A DNA stretch of 64,000 nucleotides, taken from positions 51,837 to 115,836 of the IMG/VR virus record IMGVR_UViG_3300047157_000068; one strand, 5' to 3'. Shown piece by piece: positions 45,321 to 56,700 of the stretch (its first letter is position 1; each line of letters starts with the position of its first letter). The notes under the pieces are model-generated. The model was not told where the DNA came from. It did not search any database and worked only from the letters and a program-made list of their open reading frames with translations. A program made the translations under genes and the position numbers. This DNA is from a virus.

Positions 45321-46946
45321 ATGGAATATAATAAGTATTACTGGCTGAATGAAGACAGCCGCACATTTTTATCAAGAGGGTATATATCAGAAAGCCCTGA
45401 ACAAAGAATCAAAGACATTGCTATTAAAGCAGAAAAGTATTTGAATATAAAAGGCTTTGCAGAAAAGTTTGAGGATTATATGGCAAGAGGGTTTTACTCT
45501 TTGTCTACTCCTGTATGGATTAATTTTGGTAAACAAAAAGGTTTACCTATAAGTTGCTATGGATCTAACGTTGATGATAACTTAGATAGTATTTTAAATG
45601 CCGGTCGTGAGATTGGAATGATGAGTAAATATGGGGGAGGTACAAGTGCTTTTATTGGCAACATTAGAGCAAGAGGAACTGAAATATCTACAGGTGGTTT
45701 TGCTGATGGTCCAGTGCACTACGCTAAGATATATGATACTGTAGTAGATGTATGCAAGCAATCTGAGGCTAGACGTGGTGCTTGTGCAGTATACCTACCA
45801 GTTGAGCATGCGGATATCTTAGAGTTCTTAGATATTGGTACAGAAGGTAACCCTATACAAAATTTACAGTATGGTGTTACAGTTACTGATCAATGGATGA
45901 CTGAAATGAAAGAAGGAGATAAAAGTAAGCGTAAGGTATGGGCTAAGATTATTCAGAACAGAAGTGAGTTTGGATTTCCTTATGTTATGTTTAAAGATAA
46001 TTCTAATAACAACTCTCCTTACAAAGAACTTGGGTTGGAAATTACAGCATCTAATTTATGTTCAGAAATCCAGCTTCCTACTGATAGTTATAACTCTTTT
46101 GTATGTTGCTTAGGTTCTATTAACCTATTACATTGGGACCAGATAAAAGAGACTGACGCAATTGAAACATATGTGTATTTCTTAAATGCAGTAATGGATG
46201 AATTCATTATTAAGTCTGAGACTATGCCGGGCATGAAGAGAGCGTTTAACTTTGCTGAGAAGCATAGAGCAATTGGTCTTGGTGTGTTAGGATATCATTC
46301 TTTGTTTCAATCAAAGCTTCTTGAGTTTGACTCATTGCAAGCTAAAGGATTGAACAGTGAAATCTTTAGAACACTTAAAGATAGAAGTGAGATTGCTTCT
46401 AGAGAGTTGCATAATGAGTATGGATACACGTCTCTTAGAGAAGGGTATGCTAACACCACTCTTATGGCCATTGCTCCTACTAAGTCTAGTTCATTTATAC
46501 ACGGTGCTGTGTCTATGGGTATAGAGCCTATCAAGTCTAATTACTTTATTAAGGATCTTGCTAAGTCTAAGACTATTTATAAGAACCCGTTTTTAGAAGA
46601 GGAGCTTGAGAAGTACGGTCTAAATACAGACAAAACTTGGAAATCTATCTTAAAGAAAGATGGTAGTGTTCAACACTTAGATTTTCCTACAAAAAAAGTA
46701 TTTAAATCATTTGTTGAAATATCACCAAAAGAGATTGTATTACAAGCAGCACAGAGACAAAAGTATATTGATCAGTCACAGTCATTAAATTTAATGATTG
46801 ATCCATCTGTGTCTGCCAAGCACATCAATCAACTATACATGTACGCCTGGGAAGAAGGTGTCAAAACTTTATACTATCAATTTAGTAAGAGTAGTGCACA
46901 AGATTTTGCAAGAAACATTTTAGAATGTAGTAGTTGTGAAGGTTAG
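45321..46946 (+). CDS. nrdA: Ribonucleotide reductase class I, large subunit (NrdA)
   Basis: 541 residues, shorter than typical NrdA because the N-terminal ATP-cone is missing, so overall activity would not be shut off by dATP. Active-site residues are present: LPISCYGSN (first redox Cys), ASNLCSEIQLP (N-x-C-x-E catalytic triad), FVCCLGSIN (second redox Cys), the radical-transfer pair in TLYYQFSKSS, and the C-terminal redox pair ECSSCEG. It works with NrdB encoded upstream. The GTG of a lipoprotein gene overlaps its 3' end. Confidence 0.92.
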   Translation: MEYNKYYWLNEDSRTFLSRGYISESPEQRIKDIAIKAEKYLNIKGFAEKFEDYMARGFYSLSTPVWINFGKQKGLPISCYGSNVDDNLDSILNAGREIGMMSKYGGGTSAFIGNIRARGTEISTGGFADGPVHYAKIYDTVVDVCKQSEARRGACAVYLPVEHADILEFLDIGTEGNPIQNLQYGVTVTDQWMTEMKEGDKSKRKVWAKIIQNRSEFGFPYVMFKDNSNNNSPYKELGLEITASNLCSEIQLPTDSYNSFVCCLGSINLLHWDQIKETDAIETYVYFLNAVMDEFIIKSETMPGMKRAFNFAEKHRAIGLGVLGYHSLFQSKLLEFDSLQAKGLNSEIFRTLKDRSEIASRELHNEYGYTSLREGYANTTLMAIAPTKSSSFIHGAVSMGIEPIKSNYFIKDLAKSKTIYKNPFLEEELEKYGLNTDKTWKSILKKDGSVQHLDFPTKKVFKSFVEISPKEIVLQAAQRQKYIDQSQSLNLMIDPSVSAKHINQLYMYAWEEGVKTLYYQFSKSSAQDFARNILECSSCEG

Positions 46947-47130
46947 GTTATTATTACTGTTGGTTTGCCTAGGTTGCAAGCCACAGTATAATCCTGATAA
47001 AGACCCGGATGTATTAGACTGGTATGTTGATGAAGGAAAACTTATTATCTATACTAAGCAAGATTCAATACAAGATGAATATGATAGAGCTAAATATATT
47101 GACTCATTAAAAAAGGACTCTATTTTCTAA
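46936..47130 (+). CDS. Small lipoprotein, 64 residues (GTG start)
   Basis: The GTG overlaps the end of nrdA. The signal peptide MKVRLLLLLVCLGC has lipobox CLGC, and the mature part is acidic/Tyr-rich (PDVLDWYVDEGKLIIYTKQD). It is anchored in the cell envelope; third lipoprotein of this size in the window. It could be an outer-membrane spanin partner (lysis genes lie opposite) or an exclusion factor. Its stop lies in a shared bidirectional terminator. Confidence 0.55.
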   Translation: MKVRLLLLLVCLGCKPQYNPDKDPDVLDWYVDEGKLIIYTKQDSIQDEYDRAKYIDSLKKDSIF

Positions 47131-47137
47131 GTCCTTT
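47112..47137. terminator. Bidirectional terminator overlapping converging stop codons
   Basis: AAAGGACT (47112-47119) pairs with AGTCCTTT (47130-47137). A's precede it and T's are part of the stem. It includes the stops of both the 46936 gene and the minus-strand holin gene. Confidence 0.6.
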
Positions 47138-47533
47138 GTGATTATCAATTCTATCTAGAATTTTATTGAGTTCTTCTGTTTTTATTAAGCCTGCCATTGA
47201 AGCATTCTTCAAAGCACTTATAAGTTGTAAGATCATAAAAGGAACTACAACTACTTCTGATAACCAACCTGTACCATTAAATCCTTTCTCTACCATAAGG
47301 ACTACTGTCAGGATAGCTACCCAAACAAAAGTGTTTCTGGTAATTCTTAATGCTTTGTATGTTTTAAAGCCTTCTCTTTTACAGCCTGCCCAAACCCCAA
47401 AGATTCCATCTAACCATAATACTGAACAAACCGCCAGGTATTGTTCCATGTTTTCCATTGATAAATCAAAAAAGTACGTACATAAGTACGTGCAGAATGC
47501 TGTTATGCTCACTATGAATAGTTTAGTTGTCAT
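47120..47533 (-). CDS. Holin, phage_holin_4-like
   Basis: 137 residues with three or four transmembrane segments (KLFIVSITAFCTYLCTYFFD; YLAVCSVLWLDGIFGVWAGC; TFVWVAILTVVLMVEKGFNG; VVVVPFMILQLISALKNASM) and a charged C-terminus. The central L-D-G-x-x-G-V-x-A...S/T-Y-K-A-L-R-x-x-R-N pattern is that of the phage_holin_4 (Cph1-type) family. It makes the membrane lesion that frees the amidase. It overlaps the spanin-like lipoprotein gene by 11 bases, so the pair is a lysis cassette. Confidence 0.75.
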   Translation of the reverse strand: MTTKLFIVSITAFCTYLCTYFFDLSMENMEQYLAVCSVLWLDGIFGVWAGCKREGFKTYKALRITRNTFVWVAILTVVLMVEKGFNGTGWLSEVVVVPFMILQLISALKNASMAGLIKTEELNKILDRIDNHKGLRK

Positions 47534-47897
47534 TGTTAAATTTAATTTTCTTTTGTACTCTTATGGGTGCAACAACTTTTACTGGCTTTACTGGTTTAAT
47601 TATTGGTATTGTTACCGGTCTCGTGTGCATTACAGGAGGACTGTATGTATTTCTCACATTAATGTTTGGAATATAATATCTACTCCAATTTCTATATTGC
47701 CATTCTTGTCTATACTGATATCTAAAAGGATCATCTTGACGCAATATTCTAAATTTAAAGTCTCTAACAGGAACAGCAAGAGTATCTCCTTTTTCTGTTA
47801 TAGTTAAAATACTTTTAATTTTATATGTTGTGGATATATTATATGTTCCACAAGATGAAACCATTCCTAACATTAATAATAATAATAATCTTTTCAT
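47523..47897 (-). CDS. Lipoprotein, spanin-like, in the lysis cassette
   Basis: 124 residues. The signal peptide MKRLLLLLMLGMVSSC has lipobox VSSC. The mature part is basic/aromatic (RDFKFRILRQDDPFRYQYRQ) with a Pro/Val/Lys-rich end (TIPIIKPVKPVKVVAPIRVQ). A lipid-anchored, Pro-rich protein next to a holin is typical of outer-membrane spanins, which fuse the membranes in lysis. Family identity is uncertain; it could also be a receptor-blocking lipoprotein. Confidence 0.6.
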   Translation of the reverse strand: MKRLLLLLMLGMVSSCGTYNISTTYKIKSILTITEKGDTLAVPVRDFKFRILRQDDPFRYQYRQEWQYRNWSRYYIPNINVRNTYSPPVMHTRPVTIPIIKPVKPVKVVAPIRVQKKIKFNNDN

Positions 47898-47981
47898 AGT
47901 TTACACTATACATCTTAGCCTGTATACTATAATATAAGTAAATTATATGTCATCTATCAGATTTAAACCTGTTAATTTGTC

Positions 47982-50900
47982 TTATTTAATATAGAAATCA
48001 GCATTTTTAATATAGGATTTCCATTTTTGTATTGAATAAACTATTGGGAATACATCTCTAAAGTTTTTGTGAACTTTAAATTCTCCTTTTCTATCACCTC
48101 TTTGATATACATATGTAGAATTAGATAAAAACTCTTCTTCATTACCGGTTAATTTTGATAAACCATATCTAGCATTTCCAACAATAAACATTTCTAAAAA
48201 TTCTGACATTTCTGTTACAGACCTAGCAGAAGCAATAGGAGAGTTTGCCATTTGATCAATCTGCTTAGCACCAGCAAAAGAAGGCATAAATAATACTAGT
48301 TCTTTATAAGCTCTATCTGCCTGGTATCTTGTTAAGTTCTTAAGTCTTTTTTCAAAATCAGTATCATCGTCATCTCCTCTTAAAATTTTATCAAGTATCA
48401 TTGAGGTAAACATAACACTAAACATTATTCCTAATTCACCCATAGTTCTATAAAAACCAAATAGTTTATTCTTAGCTCTTTGATCCATGTTACCTCCTTC
48501 TCCATACTTTCTATCTACACCATACTTTTCATTACTATAAAAGTTTACTTGAGCATCCATATAATCTTTACCCATTGTTTTAAAATGAGTATTCTGATTT
48601 ACAAAAACTTCTTTCATTGCATAATTTATAAATGATAAAGCAGATCTATATCTACCTTCCATCCATCCTAAGTTTTGATCAAAATATTCTCTTTGATATC
48701 TTGCTCTAATTGCAGGAGCTACCCACTTTTTAAACTGAACAGCAAGATTTCCTAAAGTATGAGATTGTAAAACCATTCTATCGTCTTTAGCATAGTTACC
48801 GTGAATTTGCTTGTTGACTTCTCTAATTTCATTTCTTATCTCATATCTCATATCATCATTCCATTCAACCTTTGTACCATCTCTTTTAATAAGAAACTTA
48901 TATCCTGGTTTTAAAATGTTGCTGTGAGTTTTTGTATCATATTCAAAAGCATCATATAAAGATAAAGCATTACCTCCCTCATCTTCTATCATGTAATCCA
49001 TTAAAATAGCCATTCCAACTTTAGTTTGAGAGTTATACTCGGCAGCATCCTGCATTATATAACCCCATTCAGTTGCTCTATCAAACCAGCTTTTACCTCC
49101 ATCAGTAGCAGAACTTTGTTCACGTAGATCAGCCATGTTATCCATCATTCTAAATCTGTCAACAAAAGCCTCATATTTATTATTAGGCAATTTTTTATTA
49201 TAATCTGCCTTAGCTAATCCGGGTATTACTCCTAATGTAACTACGTCAAGTAAATCTTCTGCACCTCCGTGTGATGTTCTTTGTACTAATGCGGGCAGGG
49301 CTCTTTTATTAAATTCCCACGTTGCTCTTTTAAATGCACTTTGAGAATAGAATCTACCCCCTAATGCTTCTACATTATTGTTTAGTCTACCAATTAAGTA
49401 GTTATTAAAGTTACCAAACGGGTTAAATGCTACATATGATAAAGAAGAAAACTGAATAATACCATCAGCTATTTTATCAAATGCACCTTTAGTTACTAAT
49501 TCATTATCATAATGAACCATTGACATAAACTTTTTAGCTCTTCTTACAACATTCTTTTGTTGTTCTGTTCTATTAACTTTAGTACCTATGTTAGATATTA
49601 CCTTATTAGCTGTTCTACTAACTAAGTTTAATCCAGCTGACGGAGCAGGTGTATATGTTCTCTCTTCAATAACTTTAACAAAAGCATTTAATGTATCATC
49701 AATTTGACCCATTGTTTCAAAGTTCTCTGCCATTGCACTAAACTTAAGTAAACTAGAAGCCATATCTGTATCTATTTGACCCAATGCCGGAGTAGACATA
49801 AGCTTAGACATCTTACCATTTAAAATAGCAATATCAGCTTTGTATTGATCTCTTGTTATTTTGTTCTTTTTGTATTGACCTTTTAATATATCAATATCTT
49901 TTTGAACACTAGCTCTTTCTTCATCTGTTCTTGGTTTACCTGTATAGTATATTGGAAGTTGATTTATTATATAACCCTGATTATCTACTTGTATGTTTTT
50001 TTGCTGCTGAGTTGTTTTAAACATATTCCAGGCCTTAGTACGGGCAGCCTTAGCGTACATTTTACTATATAACGTTCCTTTATTAGACACTTGATCTAAT
50101 AACCTATTCATTACTAAAGGTGCTCTTCCTAACATGTCAGCTGCTATACCAATAGGTATTTTTTTAAGAAGGTCTTCTTCAAACATACTTACATACATTT
50201 CATAAAACTCTCTTTGTGCAATAGATAACGCATCTGTTTTACTAGGATCCATAATAGCTTTGTATTTTGGATTAGTCATGCTGTCACCGTTTCTTGGCTC
50301 TAGTACTGCTTCTACATACTCTGGTCTTACAGCATCAAACTCTTCTCCCACAATCTGAATTGTACCATCCGGTGTATCGTTTACCCTGTTTGCCTTTGTA
50401 TAAGGTTTTCTATCAAAGTACCTAGCACGGTATGTAATCCATTCTGCATGTGGAACGTTTTCTCTTTTTTGCCAATAACCCCTTGTAGCTGCTTCAGTTC
50501 CAGGATTCCAAACTTCATATTTAGCTCTTGCATTTTTAAATTCTTGAGTATACTTATGGTACATCCCATCAATTAACTTATCATTTTCATCTTTATCTTC
50601 TGCTTGAAAAAAATCACTGTATGCTCTTTTCTTATTAGCTAAGTCTATGTTATACTTAAGATCTTCTCTGCCCTGCTTTGTTTTTAGGGCTTCTTCTAAA
50701 TTAAATACCGGTCTATACTCATACCAAGTACCTTCATTATCTGATAAAACAGATCTTAATTTATCTTGTTTTATATTATATTTTTGACTTAATGCTTTTA
50801 CATACTGTCCACTAAACACTTGTTCTCCATCAATTTCTACAAACTCAAGCATAAAATTATAAAGATCCTTTAAATCTATACCAGGATTAAGTTTAACTAG

Positions 50901-53753
50901 TTTTTGCCCTGCAGCTCTAATTATACTTTCTCTTTGTGATACCTTATCTAATAATTTTTGTGTTTGTATCTTTCTAATTTTAGCCATGACACCAAGTAAA
51001 ACATCTCCAGATGTATCCATGTCTCTAGTCTGATACTCTACTCCATCAATATCTGCAGCAAATTCCATGACCAAATCAAGATCCTCTTTAGTAAAGTAAC
51101 TTCCTTCACCACCATAATTATTACTGGACTTTTGTCTTACTTGCTCTTGAACGTAATCATATAACGCATTGTCAACAATACCTCTGTTTGATTTAGACCC
51201 ACTTAGTGCATTAAGCTGAGTTTGTAATGATAAAATTAAATTTTTCTGTGTATTATTTAAACCAATTAAATCTGTTAACTCATATAGACCTTTAAATGTT
51301 TCTAGATATTTTTCAAAGTGTAATGCATATGATAAATACTCAGGCTTATCAATGTTGTTAGGGTCTTCCATATATGCCCTAAATTCTTTTATTTGTTGTA
51401 ATGCATCCTGTAATACTTCAGATAAAACAACTGATTGTTTTCCGGCATCTTCAGACAATGCAATTGCAATATATGCAATGGTCTTTGATATCTGATCAAT
51501 CTCTTTCTGCTGTGTAGACTGAATGTAAATACTATTCTTTACTAAAGGTATAAGATCTCTCTTAGCAATTAGTTTACCCATATAGTCTTCTAGTAGACCA
51601 GCATGAATATTATATTCTGTATAGCCTTCTGCATCCTTTTTATCTTGCTCTGTTGTTTCTGTCTTTTCATTTTTACCATCCCACCTTGCATTGTATGCAT
51701 CACGTTGTTTTTTGGACAAAGAATCTTTCTTAGCAGAATTTCTTGATATAGGTATTAATTTGTTTACTTTATCTAACTGTGTGCTTATTGGATGTGGCTC
51801 AATTCTATCATAATTTATTTCACCATTAAATACTTGATCAACACCTTTTCCATCAACACCTACATGGAAGTGTATGGTTGCCATAGCAAACTCATCATAT
51901 GCAACTTCATAGCCCATATTCTCAGTCATTCTTCTGTATAAAGCTACTTGTAGATTATGTTGTGCTCTTGTAGACAACTTAGTTACACCGTGTTCTATCA
52001 GTTTACTGTCATTACCTAATGAATATGGAAAATTATATTTTTTAATACCATCATCATTTACATCATCTAGGTTATTCTTGCTTGTCTTTAAGTCAAAAAT
52101 TCTAACCTTACCCTTTGCATCAATAATAAAAATATCAGCCATACCTGCTATTTTTGATTCTTCATCAAACAATACTACTTGTGATAAAATAAGTGATCCT
52201 GTCTCACGGTAGTTTTCTATTATAGAATCTAATGTATCATATACTTCTTTTGCTTTTTCCTTAGATATATTATTAGTCTTTAGGTTTTTATATGCAGCAT
52301 TAAATTTTAAATTTCCAATAACCCCTTCTAATAAAGTATCTACCTCATTACCAATTTCAAGATTCAGCCTGTGTTCAACTACTTTAGTTGGAGATAATAC
52401 TCCTTTGATAGCTGTTGTAGCTGATGTATATACATCCTTAGTTTTATTTGGATTATAGTATACATGATCTTCTTCATTTAATATTACCAGTGTATCACCA
52501 GCAGCAGCATTTTTTTCAGAAGCAGAAAACTGATGCACTTGTTCATCGTAAAGCTGAGCTAAATTAAATATTTGATCTACTATTGGTCTTTGAAGAGGGT
52601 TTGCTTTAGCTCTTATTGCTTTTAATTCAGATGCTTTTTCTTTTGATAAGCTATACCTTACATTTCCATTTACCCTTTTCTCTAACTTAAATTGTATACC
52701 TTCTGTATTTAGCAGTTTTGCAATATCACTCATAGATGTACTAGCTACTATAGCTGACACAGGTAAAGGTTTACCTGTCAGATAAATGCTTAAGTTCTCT
52801 ATAACACTTTTAAACCACTCTAATAATTCACCAATTGCATTTAAGAAACCTTTTGTTGGTTTGCTTTCATATTCTTTTTTGAAGTGTCTGGCTAAAGCTT
52901 GCGTTACAATTTCTAGGTCTCTTTCAGTTTCACTAAAATTTCTAGATTGATTATTGTATGCATCTTTAATTTGCTCAGATAGTTCAGGAAAATTAGTTAC
53001 TGCTTCATCTAATAAATTATTAAACAGTTGTTCATTTTCCATTTTTACTGCATCTATAAAAGGATGCAACATTTCTTCAATTGCTATTTCATCAGTAACC
53101 CTACCTTTAATTAAGTATGCTACTCCATTATAATAAAAAGACTTAACATTTTTAAATCCTATATCTTTAGTATTGTACTTTGGTAAGCTTTCTAATAATA
53201 CTCTAGCTTGTGCAACTGATATCATTTTTACATTAACCTGTGGAAACATTCTTTTTAAATGCATCACTACAGCTCTTGATCTATTTGTATCCCATGATCT
53301 TGATTTTTCTAATAAATCTCTTCTACTAAATACACTATCAATTGCTTCTATTTTATAGCTTTGTTTTGTTCTGGTTACACTAAAAGCTGACTCAGGTATA
53401 TTATTAATTTCTAAATACCTATAAAATCTTTTTAAATTATTTTGCAAAAAAGACTCATCATATAGTAAGGTATCAGGATTAGAATTGTTTATAAGAAACT
53501 GTCCCGCCAACCTGCTTCCAATTTTTTCCCTTCTTATATTATCAAGCACAGCTTTACCAAAATCTTTTTGTTGTAAACTAAATGCAATCTTTTGATCAGA
53601 AACCATTGCTTTAGCTTGAACAGGACTTGGAAAAATATCAGATTCATTTACTTCTTGCCAATTACTAATAACTTGAGAAGTACGTAAATCAGACTTATAA
53701 ACATCTTTTAATGCTTGATATCCCGGATCATTTCTATTATAACATTTAGCCAT
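47982..53753 (-). CDS. Giant virion-type protein with embedded PD-(D/E)XK nuclease
   Basis: 1,923 residues, 14 bases downstream of the RNA-polymerase giant, so probably co-made and packaged with it (cargo/ejection protein). Near residues 225-233 a zincin-like helix, IEEMLHPFI (His about 230), resembles a degenerate HExxH. Residues ~530-600 carry a full PD-(D/E)XK core: KIAGMADIFII (Asp 540), VRIFDLKTSK (D554, K556), and QHNLQVALYRRM (Gln helix). Later parts are Lys/Asn-rich helices with one hydrophobic segment near 1780 (MFSVMFTSMI). The nuclease may process host or incoming DNA. No N-terminal signal. Confidence 0.7.
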   Translation of the reverse strand: MAKCYNRNDPGYQALKDVYKSDLRTSQVISNWQEVNESDIFPSPVQAKAMVSDQKIAFSLQQKDFGKAVLDNIRREKIGSRLAGQFLINNSNPDTLLYDESFLQNNLKRFYRYLEINNIPESAFSVTRTKQSYKIEAIDSVFSRRDLLEKSRSWDTNRSRAVVMHLKRMFPQVNVKMISVAQARVLLESLPKYNTKDIGFKNVKSFYYNGVAYLIKGRVTDEIAIEEMLHPFIDAVKMENEQLFNNLLDEAVTNFPELSEQIKDAYNNQSRNFSETERDLEIVTQALARHFKKEYESKPTKGFLNAIGELLEWFKSVIENLSIYLTGKPLPVSAIVASTSMSDIAKLLNTEGIQFKLEKRVNGNVRYSLSKEKASELKAIRAKANPLQRPIVDQIFNLAQLYDEQVHQFSASEKNAAAGDTLVILNEEDHVYYNPNKTKDVYTSATTAIKGVLSPTKVVEHRLNLEIGNEVDTLLEGVIGNLKFNAAYKNLKTNNISKEKAKEVYDTLDSIIENYRETGSLILSQVVLFDEESKIAGMADIFIIDAKGKVRIFDLKTSKNNLDDVNDDGIKKYNFPYSLGNDSKLIEHGVTKLSTRAQHNLQVALYRRMTENMGYEVAYDEFAMATIHFHVGVDGKGVDQVFNGEINYDRIEPHPISTQLDKVNKLIPISRNSAKKDSLSKKQRDAYNARWDGKNEKTETTEQDKKDAEGYTEYNIHAGLLEDYMGKLIAKRDLIPLVKNSIYIQSTQQKEIDQISKTIAYIAIALSEDAGKQSVVLSEVLQDALQQIKEFRAYMEDPNNIDKPEYLSYALHFEKYLETFKGLYELTDLIGLNNTQKNLILSLQTQLNALSGSKSNRGIVDNALYDYVQEQVRQKSSNNYGGEGSYFTKEDLDLVMEFAADIDGVEYQTRDMDTSGDVLLGVMAKIRKIQTQKLLDKVSQRESIIRAAGQKLVKLNPGIDLKDLYNFMLEFVEIDGEQVFSGQYVKALSQKYNIKQDKLRSVLSDNEGTWYEYRPVFNLEEALKTKQGREDLKYNIDLANKKRAYSDFFQAEDKDENDKLIDGMYHKYTQEFKNARAKYEVWNPGTEAATRGYWQKRENVPHAEWITYRARYFDRKPYTKANRVNDTPDGTIQIVGEEFDAVRPEYVEAVLEPRNGDSMTNPKYKAIMDPSKTDALSIAQREFYEMYVSMFEEDLLKKIPIGIAADMLGRAPLVMNRLLDQVSNKGTLYSKMYAKAARTKAWNMFKTTQQQKNIQVDNQGYIINQLPIYYTGKPRTDEERASVQKDIDILKGQYKKNKITRDQYKADIAILNGKMSKLMSTPALGQIDTDMASSLLKFSAMAENFETMGQIDDTLNAFVKVIEERTYTPAPSAGLNLVSRTANKVISNIGTKVNRTEQQKNVVRRAKKFMSMVHYDNELVTKGAFDKIADGIIQFSSLSYVAFNPFGNFNNYLIGRLNNNVEALGGRFYSQSAFKRATWEFNKRALPALVQRTSHGGAEDLLDVVTLGVIPGLAKADYNKKLPNNKYEAFVDRFRMMDNMADLREQSSATDGGKSWFDRATEWGYIMQDAAEYNSQTKVGMAILMDYMIEDEGGNALSLYDAFEYDTKTHSNILKPGYKFLIKRDGTKVEWNDDMRYEIRNEIREVNKQIHGNYAKDDRMVLQSHTLGNLAVQFKKWVAPAIRARYQREYFDQNLGWMEGRYRSALSFINYAMKEVFVNQNTHFKTMGKDYMDAQVNFYSNEKYGVDRKYGEGGNMDQRAKNKLFGFYRTMGELGIMFSVMFTSMILDKILRGDDDDTDFEKRLKNLTRYQADRAYKELVLFMPSFAGAKQIDQMANSPIASARSVTEMSEFLEMFIVGNARYGLSKLTGNEEEFLSNSTYVYQRGDRKGEFKVHKNFRDVFPIVYSIQKWKSYIKNADFYIK

Positions 53754-53767
53754 TTCTTATCTTTTTA

Positions 53768-56700
53768 TTATAGTAAACATTTAAGTCTATCTATTAGTTC
53801 TTGTTCTCCAAGCTCTGTTTGTGAAAACAAATCTCCATATGCAAACATAGCATCTTGCAAAGAGTTTATACCTTGTTCACTCATTTTCTTTTCTGCTTCT
53901 GTATTACCAGCAACATTATCAGACCACCATTTCTCAAGACTTACAACCTCACTCATTTCTTCTGACTCAGCTAAATCTAGCTTTAATTGGTTTTCTTGAC
54001 TTTGTTGTTCTTCAGTCCTAGTATCTAAGGTCTGTGAGTTATTCTCCATTTCAGCATTAGCTACTTCATCAAAGGTACCACTTGCTGTCAAATCTGACAA
54101 GGCTTCAAGTGCTTTTGCTGTGTCTGCTATATTAGTATTAGCTTGTTCATCATTTTCTTTTACCTCTACACTGTTATTTGTAACTTCAATAATTGCACCT
54201 GGAGTTCTTAATATATCTTGTTTTTGTTGTGTTTCTACAGCACTAACACCAACGCTTGCACCAGCTTCACCAGTTTGTTGCATTGGTTGTTCTATTTCTA
54301 AAAATATATTTTTAATATCTTCTGAAGAAAAGTTAAAAATGCTAGGGTTTACATCTATATCTTTTAGAGTATTTGGATTATAGAAAGAAGGGTCTATTAT
54401 TTCACCATTCCTAGATATAGCCATATCATAGTTACGTCCTTTATACTTTAAGTTTAATGAATATGAATCATCACTAATTTTATCATATACTTCATTTACT
54501 ACTTTAACCTTACTACTTTGTTGTATTGGTTGTACTGATCTAATAACATCATTAACTGGAGTATTACTATTAATATTTCTTGTCTGAATATATGTTAATC
54601 TTGGACCACCTACAAAACCGGCAGCAAATTGCTGGTTAGATCCCATTGATGGAACTAATCTATATGCAACTTTTCCATCTACAACATCTGCTTCCTCATC
54701 ACGTTTAAAGAGTTTATATGTTTTAGACATAGCATCACTAAGGTCTAATCTAAAGTAATCAATCATTTTACCATTGTCTTCCATTTCATCTTTGATATAG
54801 ACTACTTCTTCAACAGGAAGATACTCAACATCGCTTGTCTTATAGTTGCGTAGTATAGGTCCTGTTGGATTAGATTCTAGGTAACCCTCTTTAAATTCTT
54901 TTATAAGTTCTTCTTTTGTTATACCAAATGCTTTCTCATAAGGTATAATTCCTTTTAATGCTAGTTCAACTGTATTTACATTATTAAGATACTTCTCCAT
55001 AACAAAAGGACTCATTGCTTTTAATAAAGAACCATACTTTAATTGCAAGCCGTCTTTAACCATCATATAATGAAGAATAGATATTGCTAAATCTCTTGTT
55101 TCCAATCCACCATATAATTTTGCAAAGGAGGTTTGAAGGTCAATCAAGTTTGCTGCATTTAATCTTCTCCAAGTATTTGAAGTAGCTATGTTTAATCCTG
55201 TAGTATTTCCATTGTCTGTTGCATACTCAGTTCCTACAAATGAATCTAAAAAGAAATTACTTTCTTCATTGTTCTCTGACCTTCTTGTTTTTTCATCTCT
55301 TATCATTTTAACAATAGATAAGTCTGCTTCATTTATTGGACCAGGATAAATTAAATTATTTGTAACCGGTGCTGCATTGCTAGAACTATTGTTTAGCAAA
55401 TGTTTATAGCTCTTTATTGTTAAGTAAGAAAGTAAATCTTGTTCTACCTTTGCTGCAGTATCAAATCCAAATTTATTATTATCAATATCTAGATTATCAT
55501 TAACCGGACTTAATATTTCTGCAAACTCTGGAGACATTGTTAAAAGAACATTTGGTAATAAATCTTGGTAAATCTGACTAAAGACTTTAAGGTTAGTACT
55601 TTGCCATGTTTTGCTTTTAAAAATTGAAGTAACATCAGCTTGAGCATCTTTTCCAAACAGCTCTTGTAAGTCTTTAATGTTCTTCTTAGTAGTTGGAACA
55701 TTTTGAGGCAACCCTTGTGATAACACAACTGCGGGTCTCATTTTTGCAGTCCAGTTTTTTATTTTGTTTAACCTACTAAAAGCATATAAGATTTGTAATC
55801 TCTCATTATCACTTAAATCCTTAGTACTATCTACAGCTTTTACTAGTAAATCTTTATTTACTTGGGCAAACTTTACTTTTCCATTTTTATTTTTTTCTTC
55901 TGTTACTTTTGCTTTTAGAGATGCTATTCTACTATCAAGTAACATTTTTAAATTTGGAGATGTATTATCAACTTTGTTCTGAGATAAGTCATATAAATCT
56001 CTAACTTCAGCAGAGTTTAATAAAAGCAATGTTGTTTCTAAAGGTATACCCAATGAAATCATATTAGCAGCCATACCTACAGCATGTATATTTAATCCTA
56101 ACTTAGATATGAACCTTTCTTTAGCGTTATCTGTTTCCATTGTAACTAAAGAAGAAATTATATCTTGCTTTCTTTCACCGTTTATAATCTTGCCTCCAAA
56201 ACCATTATAGGGAACATTGCCTAGTTTAAAAGGTTTAAATAGATCAATATTGTATTCAGTTAATAAATTAAGATATACGTTAGGTAATACTACAGCACCA
56301 ATAGCTGCTCCTTTGTTTGCTTCAAAAGATTTAATCATACCAGTCAGTGAGTCTACATCAACAGGAGAATCTTGTCTATCCTTAAAAAGTTGTATGTCTG
56401 GATTAGCTACAAGGTTATTAAATGCAGTCTTTAATACTTCTATATCTGCCGCTTGATATGCAATAGGTAAATCTTTTTTAAGATCTTGTTGAAGTAACTC
56501 TGTGCCTGTCATACCTTCATTACCAGCAAGTGCATAATTATAATCTAAAATTTTATTATTTAATACTGCCTCATTAGGGTTGCCATGCTTTTCAACATAG
56601 TCAGTAAACTGTTTTTTTGTTGCTGGTAAGCCAAGCATTAAAGCAGCTCTTAAAGAATCTTCATTAAATTTATTCTCACCTTCTTGATCAGTCAATCTAT

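Noticed and set aside
47166-47807. 213-codon plus-strand frame opposite the holin and lipoprotein genes
   Set aside because: It is a shadow of the two minus-strand lysis genes, which have clear signal/membrane features, and it has no own motif.
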